Part shown: in pieces, positions 44,265 through 54,900 of the stretch
How the letters are laid out: the number at the start of each line of letters is the position of its first letter
How positions within the stretch are numbered: the stretch's first letter is position 1
DNA from: Bacteroidota bacterium
GTDB lineage: Bacteria; Bacteroidota; Bacteroidia; Bacteroidales; FEN-979
Direction of reading: 5' to 3'
DNA length: 64,000 nt
NCBI GenBank assembly: GCA_026391715.1
Contig: JAPLDO010000148.1
Location: forward strand, 8,605-72,604
Notes under the pieces: generated by a model
What the model saw: only the letters and a program-made list of their open reading frames with translations
Told to the model about the DNA's origin: nothing
Database searches by the model: none
Made by a program: the position numbers and the translations under genes

Positions 44265-44695
44265 AAAAGCGATTCGTTAGGGTGACCAAATTTACAATAA
44301 AATCAATTCTTCCAATCCATTCTAATTCAGAAAACGGCTATTATTAACATTTTTAAAAAATGTTACGTTATTTTTAACATAACCGTTTGGAAAAAGACAA
44401 TAATGTTGTATGTTTGCAAGCCCTAACATCCAATCGAAACTGACAGGGTGATAAAAGCCCTCTGATTAATCACAAAATCAAACTATTTCTGCTTTGAAAT
44501 GAAAATTTTAGTTCATAATTGTGATAGCTTGACAATAATGCGACAACTTAACAACTAACTGAAAATACAAATTTGAATGCCATGAGGTTTCCTGACAGAA
44601 TGTGGTTACAATCGAGTGAATTAACCTATCAGGTAATCGGCGGGAAAAATAATAAATAGTTAATAACTCTGATTTATCATTTTAAAATTTCTACT
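44265..44695 (+). other. 431-base divergent spacer with promoter and long leader
   Basis: The A/T-rich gap between the GH3 and response-regulator genes contains the promoter at 44386-44416 and about 270 bases of untranslated leader. A short frame of 25 codons (44582-44659, MRFPDRMWLQ) is visible but has no support as a gene. No strong stem or known riboswitch pattern is seen by eye. Confidence 0.5.
44386..44416 (+). promoter_or_regulatory. Promoter of the response regulator gene
   Basis: TTTG at 44386-44389, a spacer of exactly 19 bases and taTGtttg at 44409-44416 match the full Bacteroidota sigma consensus. The start codon is 280 bases further on, so the transcript has a long leader. Confidence 0.6.
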
Positions 44696-45667
44696 ATGAC
44701 ACCAATTAGTTTGTATATCGTGGAGGATGAATTAATCGTTGCTCACGATCTTAAGAACAGGCTGACAAGCTTAGGTTATGATGTATTAGGCATCGACGCC
44801 AGGGCTGAAAACGCAATTGAAAATATTGCAGCGCTTCATGAAAGAGAGAAGGAGCCTGATATTGTGATTATGGATGTTGGCCTTGCCGGTAAAATGGATG
44901 GAATTGAAGCCGCCCGTGTGCTCACGGAAAATTATAATTGTGGCATAATTTTTCTTACCGCCGCTAACAAAAGTGAAGTTTTTACGAAGTCATTTTCGTT
45001 GAAACCTTACGCATACCTGTTTAAGCCTGTTGACATTGATCAGGTTCGCGTTGCAATTGAGGTAGCCAATTACCAGCGCAATCTCGAAATTACCAATGAG
45101 CGAATCATTTCCGAATTAAAAAATGAAATTGAACAACGGAAGAAAGTTGAAAAAGAGCGTAACCTGCGTCTTCAGGAACGAATTCGCGCCGAACAGAAGG
45201 TAAACCAGTTGCTAAAACAGAAGCACCACATGGAGATTGACCTTATCAACCGGGAACTATCAACATCTTCTATCTTTATTTCCCAAAAGAATAAAATCAT
45301 CGGACTGATTCGTAAAGACATCAACCGCCTGATGAAAAATGACAGGCAGCTCACCAAAGGCGATGTTTCAACTGTTCTGAAAACAATTGATGAAAATATC
45401 AAATTTGATAATGACTGGTACCGCATTAAAGCCCATTTTGAGCAGATTCATCCGGGATTCTTTGACCGGCTGCGGAAAACGCTTCCCCAACTTACTCCCA
45501 CCGACCATAAATTATGCGCATTGTTGCGTATGAACCTAAGTACAAAGGAAATCAGTCACATATTGAAAATCACGGCGCCAAGCACTGAAATTTCACGCAT
45601 CAGATTAAGGAAAAAACTTGATCTGCCAAAAGGAATCAATCTGACACAGTTTATCTGCGAGGTTTAG
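44696..45667 (+). CDS. Response regulator with coiled-coil linker and C-terminal LuxR-like DNA-binding domain
   Basis: The 323-residue product starts with a receiver domain (LYIVEDELIVAHDLKNRL, phosphorylated Asp in DIVIMDVGLAGKMDGIEAA, Thr in FLTAANKS, Lys in YLFKPVDID), then a long coiled coil (residues about 130-190, EIEQRKKVEKERNLRLQE) and a conserved C-terminal helical domain ending LTPTDHKLCALLRMNLSTKE, ITAPSTEISRIRLRKKLDLP, which has helix-turn-helix spacing. Proteins with this end are usual transcription regulators in Bacteroidota; targets unknown. No kinase gene is adjacent. It is followed by a strong terminator. Confidence 0.85.
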   Translation: MTPISLYIVEDELIVAHDLKNRLTSLGYDVLGIDARAENAIENIAALHEREKEPDIVIMDVGLAGKMDGIEAARVLTENYNCGIIFLTAANKSEVFTKSFSLKPYAYLFKPVDIDQVRVAIEVANYQRNLEITNERIISELKNEIEQRKKVEKERNLRLQERIRAEQKVNQLLKQKHHMEIDLINRELSTSSIFISQKNKIIGLIRKDINRLMKNDRQLTKGDVSTVLKTIDENIKFDNDWYRIKAHFEQIHPGFFDRLRKTLPQLTPTDHKLCALLRMNLSTKEISHILKITAPSTEISRIRLRKKLDLPKGINLTQFICEV

Positions 45668-45690
45668 TCGCTCAAAATCAAGAGCAAAAA

Positions 45691-45720
45691 AAAAACGCGG
45701 CGAAAGCCGCGTTTTTTTTT
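45691..45720. terminator. Bidirectional intrinsic terminator
   Basis: An eight-pair stem AACGCGGC/GCCGCGTT closed by a GAAA tetraloop is flanked by an A-run on the left and a T-run on the right, so it can stop transcripts of both the response regulator and the convergent yebC gene. Confidence 0.92.
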
Positions 45721-45725
45721 GCTAA

Positions 45726-46466
45726 TTAAAGCTTTTCAGCAAGTTCATCACTAATTTCGAGTGTGTGAAATACATTCTGAACATCATCATCATCCTCTAT
45801 AACATCAATAAGTTTCAAAACTTTTCGGGTAGCGTCTTCGTCGAGAGTAACTGTTGTTTTTGGAATACGTTGCAGAGAAGCGCTTTCTGGTTCAATCTTC
45901 AACTGCTCAAATTTCCTGATCATGCTCCCAAAATCCTCCATCGCTGTAGTAATGGTAAAAAAGTCCTCCTCCAGCGATATGTCTTCAGCGCCTGCATCAA
46001 TCACTTCCATCTCAAATTCATCACGATCAAGATTTCCCTTGGGAACAACAAAAATTCCTTTGCGGTCAAACAGATAGTTCAGCATCCCGTTTTGCCCTAA
46101 TTCTCCGCCATGCTTATTAAAATGAGCGCGAACATTTGATACCGTCCTCTGAAGATTATCGGTGGTACACTCAACGAAAATTGCAACGCCATGAGCTCCC
46201 TTCCCTTCATAAGTAGTTTCAATAAGCGCCGCAGCATCCTTGTCAGCTCCTTTACTGATAGCCCTTTGGATGGTATCCTTGGGCATCGAAGCGCCTTTTG
46301 CATTTGCAATGGCAAGGCGTAACCGGGGGTTCCCGTCAGGATCAGCCCCACCTTCTTTAACGGCAATCGTAATATCTTTGATGATCTTTGAAAATATTTT
46401 CGATCTTTTAGCATCTAACGCTCCTTTTTTGCGTTTGATAGTTGACCATTTATTGTGACCTGACAT
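45726..46466 (-). CDS. YebC/PmpR family regulatory/translation factor
   Basis: The 246-residue product is a complete YebC-type protein: MSGHNKWSTIKRKKGALDAK, SKIIKDITIAVKEGGADPDG, RLRLAIANAKGASMPKDTIQ, EGKGAHGVAIFVECTTDNLQ and an acidic C-terminal end. Family members act as DNA-binding regulators or ribosome-rescue factors at difficult proline-rich stretches. The length is normal. It stands alone, convergent with the response regulator across a shared terminator. Confidence 0.95.
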   Translation of the reverse strand: MSGHNKWSTIKRKKGALDAKRSKIFSKIIKDITIAVKEGGADPDGNPRLRLAIANAKGASMPKDTIQRAISKGADKDAAALIETTYEGKGAHGVAIFVECTTDNLQRTVSNVRAHFNKHGGELGQNGMLNYLFDRKGIFVVPKGNLDRDEFEMEVIDAGAEDISLEEDFFTITTAMEDFGSMIRKFEQLKIEPESASLQRIPKTTVTLDEDATRKVLKLIDVIEDDDDVQNVFHTLEISDELAEKL

Positions 46467-46574
46467 ACTTTATTTGTTTGTTGATTAACAATGTAAAATT
46501 ATGAAAAATTTGTTCCACTATCGAAAACGATTGGTAATTTTGGGGTCACAAACTTACGAAAATCCCCTGTTCGC

Positions 46575-48299
46575 GTGCAAAAAACCAATATATATTTTTG
46601 TATCCTCTGTCTGGCTGCTACATTGCTGCTAATCCGGTGCGCAAATCCGGTCAGTCCGCAAGGTGGTCCTAAAGACCTGAAGCCACCCAAAGTATTGGCA
46701 TGCGACCCTTTTTCAAACAGTATTCTGTTTGCTGAAAAAAGTTTCAGAATTGATTTTGATGAATTTCTCGCCCTGAAAAATCCCGTTAATGAAATTTATA
46801 TTTCACCACCATTACGAAAACCTCTTGATACCAGAGTCCGGGGAAAATCGCTTGTCGTTCTTTTTGATGATACTCTTTCGGCAAATACAACCTACTCAAT
46901 AACATTTGGAAATGCCATTACCGACCTTACAGAAAATAACATTTTGAAAGGTTTTAACTACGTATTTTCCACTGGATCCTATATTGATTCACTGTCATTA
47001 CAGGGAACTCTGGTTTCTGCATTCGATCACACACCGCAGAAAGATATTTTTATCGGAATCTATATTGATAATAACGATACTATCGCCTTTGATTCATTGC
47101 CTCTTTATGTCCCACCCTATTATATTACCAAAACGGATGAAAAAGGGCAGTTTGTTTTCAATAACCTCCAGAAGAAAAAATGTAAGTTACTGGCGCTTGC
47201 CGACCAGAACGGCGACCTGATTTTCAATCAGCCTTCCGAAAAAATTGCTTTTCTCGATAGCCTTGTCGAGCCATTTTATATGGAGATCAAGAGCGCCGAT
47301 ACACTCGTTGCCGTGGATTCCACGAAAAAAAGCGATACAGTTAAGCCTGTTCAGCCCGTATATCCAACATTTGAACTTTTTTTATTCGAACAAACTGATT
47401 CCGCTCAACGTCTCGTAAAATCTACTTTTCCTCCTCAGGGAATGGCTTTGCTGATCTTCCGGTTTCCGGTTGAAAAATTACAATTAACCCCATTAAACTT
47501 CGACTCCATCAAACCCTGGCGCTTAACTGAATTTTCGACGAAACGGGATTCGGTGACGCTTTGGATTACCCGACCTGCAACCGATTCAATTACATTAAGA
47601 ATTGCCGCTGAAAAACTAACTACCGACACAGTTGATCTTGCCTGGGTAAAAACAGAAAAAAAGCAAAAAAAAGATATGCCAGTCGCGGAAGAACGGCTTT
47701 CTATTGTCAGTCCGTCCAGCGGATTCAGCTTAAATCAGTTTAAAAACAAACTTGTATTGGCCTGGTCATTCCCATTGAGCAGCGCTGATTTTAAACGGGT
47801 ATTACTTATTGAAGATAAAGACACCATTCACCCATCCATTGAATATGCCGACAGTTTGCACAGGAAAATTCGAATTAATTATTTATGGAAAGAGGAAAAA
47901 AATTACAAACTGATTTTTCCTGATTCAACCTTCTACGGTTTGAATGGAATAACTCAAGATACGTTGCTCCTGAATTTCAAGACCAAAGCAGAAAAAGATT
48001 TCGGGAACCTGATACTTTCTGTTAATTTACCTGCATTTAAAGGGAACTATATAATTCAATTGACGAATGAAAAGGAAACTGTTCTTTTTGAAGAGCAAAT
48101 TATATCGGAACCTGGCAAAATCCGCTTTGATTTCATAATCCCTGGTAAATATAAAATCAAAGCCATCAAAGACCGGAATAAGAATGGTAGATGGGATTCA
48201 GGAAATTACAACCGCATGATTCAGCCTGAAGAGGTATTGTATCTTCCAAAAATGGTGGAAATTCGTTCAAACTGGGATGTCGAGGAAACATGGAATTAA
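46575..48299 (+). CDS. Lipoprotein with N-terminal Big/Ig-like domain
   Basis: The start is GTG at 46575; no ATG fits the frame upstream. The 574-residue product has a lipoprotein signal (LCLAATLLLIRCANPVSPQG, with Cys as lipidated residue), then the motif SPQGGPKDLKPPKVLACDPF and an SbsA-type Ig-like domain (FRIDFDEFLALKNPVNEIYI, YSITFGNAITDLTENN), a middle acidic region, and a C-terminal beta part ending with IKAIKDRNKNGRWDSGNYNR. It is a surface or periplasmic protein of unknown function, common in Bacteroidota. It is convergent with the ArsR gene, overlapping by 4 bases. Confidence 0.88.
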   Translation: MQKTNIYFCILCLAATLLLIRCANPVSPQGGPKDLKPPKVLACDPFSNSILFAEKSFRIDFDEFLALKNPVNEIYISPPLRKPLDTRVRGKSLVVLFDDTLSANTTYSITFGNAITDLTENNILKGFNYVFSTGSYIDSLSLQGTLVSAFDHTPQKDIFIGIYIDNNDTIAFDSLPLYVPPYYITKTDEKGQFVFNNLQKKKCKLLALADQNGDLIFNQPSEKIAFLDSLVEPFYMEIKSADTLVAVDSTKKSDTVKPVQPVYPTFELFLFEQTDSAQRLVKSTFPPQGMALLIFRFPVEKLQLTPLNFDSIKPWRLTEFSTKRDSVTLWITRPATDSITLRIAAEKLTTDTVDLAWVKTEKKQKKDMPVAEERLSIVSPSSGFSLNQFKNKLVLAWSFPLSSADFKRVLLIEDKDTIHPSIEYADSLHRKIRINYLWKEEKNYKLIFPDSTFYGLNGITQDTLLLNFKTKAEKDFGNLILSVNLPAFKGNYIIQLTNEKETVLFEEQIISEPGKIRFDFIIPGKYKIKAIKDRNKNGRWDSGNYNRMIQPEEVLYLPKMVEIRSNWDVEETWN

Positions 48300-48598
48300 T
48301 GCAGCCCACATTGATTGATACAGTCAATCAATTTTGTAAGCGCTTGTATTCGTAAGGAATACAGAATCATTTTGCCGTCGCGTTTAGACTCCAGCAACCC
48401 TTTGTTTTTCAGTATATTAAGATGATGCGAAGCGGATGCCTGCTCAATTCCGAGATGAACATATATTTCTGTGACTGTCAACTTCTCATTATCAGTAAGT
48501 AATTCTACGATGGCAATACGCATCGGATGAGCCATTGCGCGGAGTCTGCTGGCAGCCATTTCAAGTTTTTGAATGTCAATTGCGGTTTTCGTTTTCAT
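48296..48598 (-). CDS. ArsR-type winged-helix transcriptional regulator
   Basis: The 100-residue product has the ArsR fold: RLRAMAHPMRIAIVELLTD, then LTVTEIYVHLGIEQASASHH and LNILKNKGLLESKRDGKMIL, with recognition helix QASASHHLNILK. No obvious metal-binding C-x-C pair is near that helix, but the tail CINQCGLH carries two Cys and a His, a possible sensor site. The target is unknown; no metal transporter is adjacent (copA is 25 kb away). It shares its end with the lipoprotein gene. Confidence 0.88.
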   Translation of the reverse strand: MKTKTAIDIQKLEMAASRLRAMAHPMRIAIVELLTDNEKLTVTEIYVHLGIEQASASHHLNILKNKGLLESKRDGKMILYSLRIQALTKLIDCINQCGLH

Positions 48599-48621
48599 AG
48601 GGCTGATCTATAGTTAGGCGA

Positions 48622-48629
48622 CAAAGGTA
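48622..48629 (-). promoter_or_regulatory. Possible -7 promoter element of the ArsR-type gene
   Basis: The minus strand reads taCCtttg, a TAnnTTTG match 24 bases before the start codon. No clear TTTG partner is seen 19 bases upstream. The remainder of 48599-48807 shows nothing else. Confidence 0.4.
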
Positions 48630-48807
48630 AAAAATATACTTAATAGAAATTTTTCCGCGTAATCTGTAATCCAATTTGCGTAAATGTAAAGCCACAAAGA
48701 GGATCTTTTTACAATTATAAACGAATAGTTTATTCCGCTTTTAGTATAATACCATTTATTTATCTAATTTCGGGGCTGACTATTGTCATTTTGAATTTAT
48801 TAACGAC

Positions 48808-48978
48808 ATGGAGGAATCTGGTACGAGAAAACATTTATTTGGAGATACAGTAAATTTTCATGATGTGCTTTTCAAAGGTACAGGAAGCCTTAATGTTTAT
48901 AACTGTGATTTCAATGAGTCAAATTTCACAAACAAAAAAAATACAATACAGTCACTAAATCATTTTCATCAAATCTGA
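48808..48978 (+). CDS. Small hypothetical protein upstream of the giant surface gene
   Basis: A 56-residue frame (MEESGTRKHLFGDTVNFHDV, then LFKGTGSLNVYNCDFNESNF) runs from an ATG at 48808 to TGA at 48976-48978, two bases before a GGAGGA. It has no signal peptide; the phrase beginning FKGTGSLNVYNCDF is suggestive of a beta-strand but not assignable. It could be a leader, a chance frame, or a small partner. Codon use looks ordinary. Uncertain. Confidence 0.35.
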   Translation: MEESGTRKHLFGDTVNFHDVLFKGTGSLNVYNCDFNESNFTNKKNTIQSLNHFHQI

Positions 48979-48992
48979 GTGGAGGATTTTTT

Positions 48993-51900
48993 ATGAAAAA
49001 CAGTTACATCGGTTTTCTGCTTTTTACGGTTTTATTCTTTTACGGAAACCATTCTTTGGGTCAAGACACCCTGTATTGGGTTGGAGGACCCGGAAGTTGG
49101 GGCGAACCCTTCCACTGGTCAACCACTTCCGGAGGGTCCACAGGATCGATAATTCCCGGACAGACGACAAGCGTGGTATTTGACGGAAACTCCTTTACCG
49201 GTAATGCACTCTTCAAATTTGATCAAGGAACAGCGCCATTCATTACCACGTGTGAATGCAATGATATGATTTGGAGAAATATTCCGTTTCAAATAACGTT
49301 GGCAGGCTCAAAGCCGATCTTCATATTCGGAATGCTTCAGTACCTACCTAATATGGATTTTAATTTTACCGGACAAACCACCTTTGCCGCAGTAAATAAA
49401 ACAGTGACAATTAAAACAGCAGGCAAATCCATTCCAGCAGGCGCTATCTTCGACGGTAATAATGGTCATTTTAATTTGCTTGATGATTTTTATGTCCTGG
49501 GAAATTTTGATATAAACAGCGGGCACGTGATCACAAATAACCATAACGTCAAATGCTATCGTTTCAACTCCGCGCCGGTCAATCCATTGAATATCCGTAG
49601 CATTGACCTTGGATCTTCATTGCTGACCATACGATCGATGAATAACCTTACCAATATCAGCAGTCGCATTACTCATGTTAATAGCTCCATGAAAGTATAT
49701 TCAAGTGGCGCTTCGAAAATATTATTTACCGGCGATATCACCGAACCTGGCAATCTGTGCACATTCGATGCGGCAGATAGCCTGAAGTTTGATAATATTG
49801 AGTTTATGACGAATGGCGAACTTATTGCCCAACATGATACTTTCAATGACGCCTTGTTCAGAGCAAATGGAACTTTACATGTTGACACATGTATTTTTGA
49901 TTCTGTTGAAATATATCAGTTGGGACTTGCCTATTCAAATAAATGTATCTACAACCGGTTTTTATTTTCCACGCATCCCTATTGTGGTTGCGGGGATTGC
50001 AGGAATATTGATTATGGCTGGCTTCAAGGCAACGACAACCAGATTAACTACATGGTTCATTTCAATCACAACGGTACAATTAAAGGGAATAATAACTATG
50101 CCGATTCCTGCCGGTTTGAAGCCAATGGCAACCTGCTGTCGGGTTCCAATGAATTTAATAAAGTGATGATGAGGCGCATCTGGAGTTATGGGTGTTCATG
50201 CCCAGCTTATTCAAAAGACACATTGACAATAGAAAAAAATAAAATTCAGACTATCCATGACACCATCATCCTTTTTGGGGAATACCATTGCGAACACACA
50301 CGCATTACCAGCAATGATAACTTATTACAGGGAACTATTGCTACAAACCGTCCCCAATTCATTGATTATATTGAAATCAAAGGCGTCAACGGTAATATTC
50401 TGATACCGCCGGCAGCCCCGGATACTGCAAAGCGTTCCATCGACCTTGGAAATAACTCAAACTGGTATTTCAAAAACAATTATATCCCATTGGAGGACTC
50501 CCTTACAGAAGTAATTAATGTAAGCCCCTGTAGTTTCAACACTAACGGCGTAGTGACAATATGGGGCAAAGGAGGAGAGATGCCCTATACCTTTTATCGG
50601 TACACAGGTAGTGGGAACTGTTCCGGTGGATACTCAGCCAACAATCCCCCTACGAACAATGTTTTCACCGGACTTGGTAAAGGAACCTACCAATTTAAAA
50701 TTATGGACGCTTACGGTTGCGAAAGCGTTAGCGTAAACGAAACGGTTGGCGGTCCGACTCCGGTCATCATCAATTCTGTGACAGTTACGCCAATTCCCTG
50801 TTATAAGGATCCTCCGAATATCAATGGGACAATCTTAATCCATGCCACGGGCGGAACTGGGGCGCACGAATATTATTTAGAACCAAGACCCTGGCAGACT
50901 GACAGCGTTTTTAATGATGTCGCGCTTGGAGAGCGCCACATACAAGTCAGGGATGCGCTGGGTTGCCTTTCGTCGCACGATACAATTATGATGACGCAGC
51001 GCGCCGAACTCTTTCTGATTATCGCGCCTGTTGATCTCGTGAAATGCTGGGGCGACAGTACCGGGAAAATCAAAATCAGGGTTTGGGGTGGAACGCCGCC
51101 TTACAACGTTTTGATCGAACCAGTTGCTCCGATTGTTCATCCTCAAAATCCTATAAATGATATCATTCTGGCGCCAAATCCCAGCATCTGGAAAGAGTAT
51201 CTGCTTTATGCCGGCAATTATCACATAAAAATTACGGATGGCAATGGGTGTATTATGGAGGATTACAGAAACGTTTTTGAAAATGCCCGGATGGAGTTTA
51301 CTTACGTTAAAACGACTGTTACAGTTGGTTCTTCAACAACCTATTGCCTCGATGTTACTCCAACAGGCGGAATTCCACAGTATACGCATCATTGGAATAA
51401 TGGCGCAACAACATCAATGGCGTGTGGACTTATTCCCGGGACTTGGTGCGATACCATTACCGATTCGCAGGGTTGCCGCGATACAGCTTGCATCCTGATC
51501 GAGCCGCTGGCAATTCAACCAATTCCTCCCGACACTGTTTGTTTTGGGATGACTAACGGATCTACCTGCGTTACCGCTTATGGAGGATCAACGCCTTACG
51601 GTTATCACTGGAGTAATAACACAACTCAATCATGCCTCATCAATGTGAACCCCGGAACCTATTCAGTTACCGTTACCGATGCGAGTGGAGGCGTTGTGCT
51701 GGGAAGCGCCATTATTTATGAAAACCCCCAAATCACTGCCACTTTCACCCGCGATACCGTTTCCTGCGGCGGCGGCAGCGATGGCTCAATCACAATAACC
51801 CCTTCCGGTGGAACGCCATACCTGAATCCGCCGGAATATAGCTTTCTGTGGTCAAATGGAAGTACAACCAATGTAGCCTCAGGATTAACTGCCGGCTTAT

Positions 51901-54900
51901 ATTCTGTAACGGTAACCGATTCCATCGGATGCCCGCAGGCGTTTTCAGTAGTTTTGCCGGAACCGCCACCGATAAACATCGGCTTCAAAACTTATTCCAA
52001 TTGCGTTACCTATTCGGCGGAAGCGCTCGTTTCAGGCGGTAATTCTCCTTATGCCTATTTCTGGTCGGGCGGACAAACAACAAATCCTGCATCAGGCTTA
52101 TCGCCAGGAACTTATACCGTAACTGTAACTGATGTGAAATCCTGTTCAAAAACAGCGTCGGTAAATGTTTCAGCTCTAGCCGTTACTACAATCTCAACCA
52201 ATGTCGCCTGCTTCGGAGCCTGCGACGGAACTGCCACAGCCACTGCTTCGGGAGGGAATTTGCCTTATATCATAACCTGGAGAAACTCTTCCAATATTAT
52301 TGTGATACCGAGCGAAACAACTCCGGTAAGCGGGAAAATCATAAATCTTTGCCCCGGCGATTATACTGTTACCGTAGTGGATTCTAATAATTGCCAGATC
52401 TCAAAAATAGTAACCATCAGCCAGCCGGCAAATCCGCTCGCAATAACTACATTAACTTATACGGCAATGCTTGATTGCTTCGGCGATTGCGACGGTGTGG
52501 CGGCAGTTTTTGCCAGCGGCGGAACCGCGCCATATACCTACTTATGGGAAAATTCAGCCACACCCGGCTACATTATCGGAACTGCGCAAAACATCTCCGG
52601 CTTATGCGCCGGAACATATTGTGTAACTGTTACAGATGTCAGAGGTTGCTTTGTGAATTCCTGCTTCTCAATTTTACAACCTTCTCAGATTCTTTTTTCC
52701 TTTACGAAAACCGATATCAATTGTTTCACCAATGGCGACGTCGGACAAATCACAATTCAAAACGTAACCGGAGGAACGCCGCCTTATGTCTATACCATTC
52801 AATGCCCTTCAGGTACATATCTCGCTTCACCAGTGTTTACCGGTTTGCCTCCTGGGAATTACAACCTGGGAGTGATGGATTCCAAAGGATGCAAATCGTC
52901 GTGTACGCCAGTTCCGATTATCAGACCCGATTCAATATCAATCATTTTTAATCCTGTAAATAATCCAACCGGTAGCGGTCTTAACAACGGATCAATAACT
53001 TCCAGCGCTTCGGGCGGCGTACCGCCATTTATTCACTATTGGTTTGATTCTGATGGAATTCTTATCCAACAGGACGCCGCGACAACCTCTACAATTCAGA
53101 ATTTATTCGCAGGCGCGTATTGTGACAGCGTTGTTGACGCAAATAACTGTTTCAACAAAAAATGCACTACATTGTATCAACCGGCGGCTTTGATTATAAT
53201 CGTTGATTCCTCAAATATCAGTTGCTTCGGCGAACGCGACGGTTGGATCGAACTCACTATTTCCGGCGGCGTTCCGCCTTATTCGGTTCTATATAACGGA
53301 CAAACAACAATTCTGAGTTCTCCTCCATTTATTTTCAGAATACAGGATCTGCCCGCAGGCAACTATACATTCGTGGTAACCGATAACAACATGAACAACG
53401 CTGTAAAGACGGTTATAATCATCGAACCCGATCCGGTTATCATAAACTTCGAGGCTCATGATGTTTGCTTTGGAAGTACCGATGGATGGATCAAAGCGAC
53501 TCCTTTACAGGGAACTCCGCCTTACACATATCTTTGGAGTAATGGAGAAACAACCAATCAGATTAATAACCTCACGCCAAATCTTTGGTATTATCTTACC
53601 GTTACTGATTTGAGAGCATGTCGGGCGCGCGACAGCGTATTTCTTCCGGAAAATCCCCAGCTCTTCGTCCACATCAACAATGTTGATTCAACGGTTTGTA
53701 AAGGCAATAGTATTCAGATGAACGTAGATGGTTTCGGCGGAATCTATCCCTATACCTATTCGTGGCTGCCAACCGCCGGAGTCGTTAATCCAGACCAGCT
53801 TGAGCCGCTGATTACCCCTGTGTTTTCTGAAACATACGTGATTACCATGACCGATACCAAAGGTTGTGCGGCGAAGGATAGTATAACCATTGGCATTGAT
53901 TCAATTCCGCACGCGGCATTTACTTTTCAAAATATCTGCCAAAGCCTCGAGGTTCATTTTACCAGTCAGTCAACCGGCAATGGATCGGGAATTTATGAGT
54001 ATCTGTGGGATTTTGGCGATGGTTATCAATCGTCAGAGATAAATCCTGTTCACACTTACATTATGGTTGGGAGTTATAATGTTTCTCTCACGGTAAAAAA
54101 TTACTCCGAATGTACCGATTATACTATGGATACCGTATATGTAAATCCTGTGATCCAGGTTGATTTTTCAGCCGACACGGTGTGTTTGGGCGCCGAAACC
54201 AGGTTTACGGGATACTCATTGAATCCGGGGACTGTTGTTGATTACGGGAAATGGTATTTTGACGATCTGAATCCTATTACTGTTCAACCGTGGGTTCCGG
54301 TTATGCTGCATCAATTTACCTATTCAGGAATGCATAGCGTGCGACTTGACCTGTTTGATAATACCGGTTGTTCCGAAGGAATTACAAAACCGGTTCTGGT
54401 TAAATCGGCTCCGCAGGTTGATTTCACCTATAACTGGGGATGTACGAGCGATACGGTGAAATTTACCGGTCAGTCGTCGGGCGCAGGCGGTCCGGCATTC
54501 TGGTACTGGGATTTCGGAGATCCGCCTTCAGGGGCAGCCAACCATGCCTATATTCAAAACCCTTCGCATGTTTACAATTCGCCGGGGCTTTACCATGTTA
54601 CGTTGAAAGTAACCGGCGCGAATACCTGTGACAATTCGGCTACCAAATCGTTTTATTACGATAAATCGCCCAATGCCGCGTTTAACTGGTCTTCGCCATG
54701 TTTTGGAAGCGAAACCCATTTTACCGACCAGTCGTATGCCTCAACAGGATTACTGATTATGTGGCAATGGAATTTCGGAGATCCGAATACCGGTCCCATG
54801 AATACTTCTTCGTTGCAAAATCCTTCGCATACCTTTTCCGCACCTGGAACCTATCAGGTGAAACTGAAAGTTTATGACAACGGACTTTGCTATGATTCGC

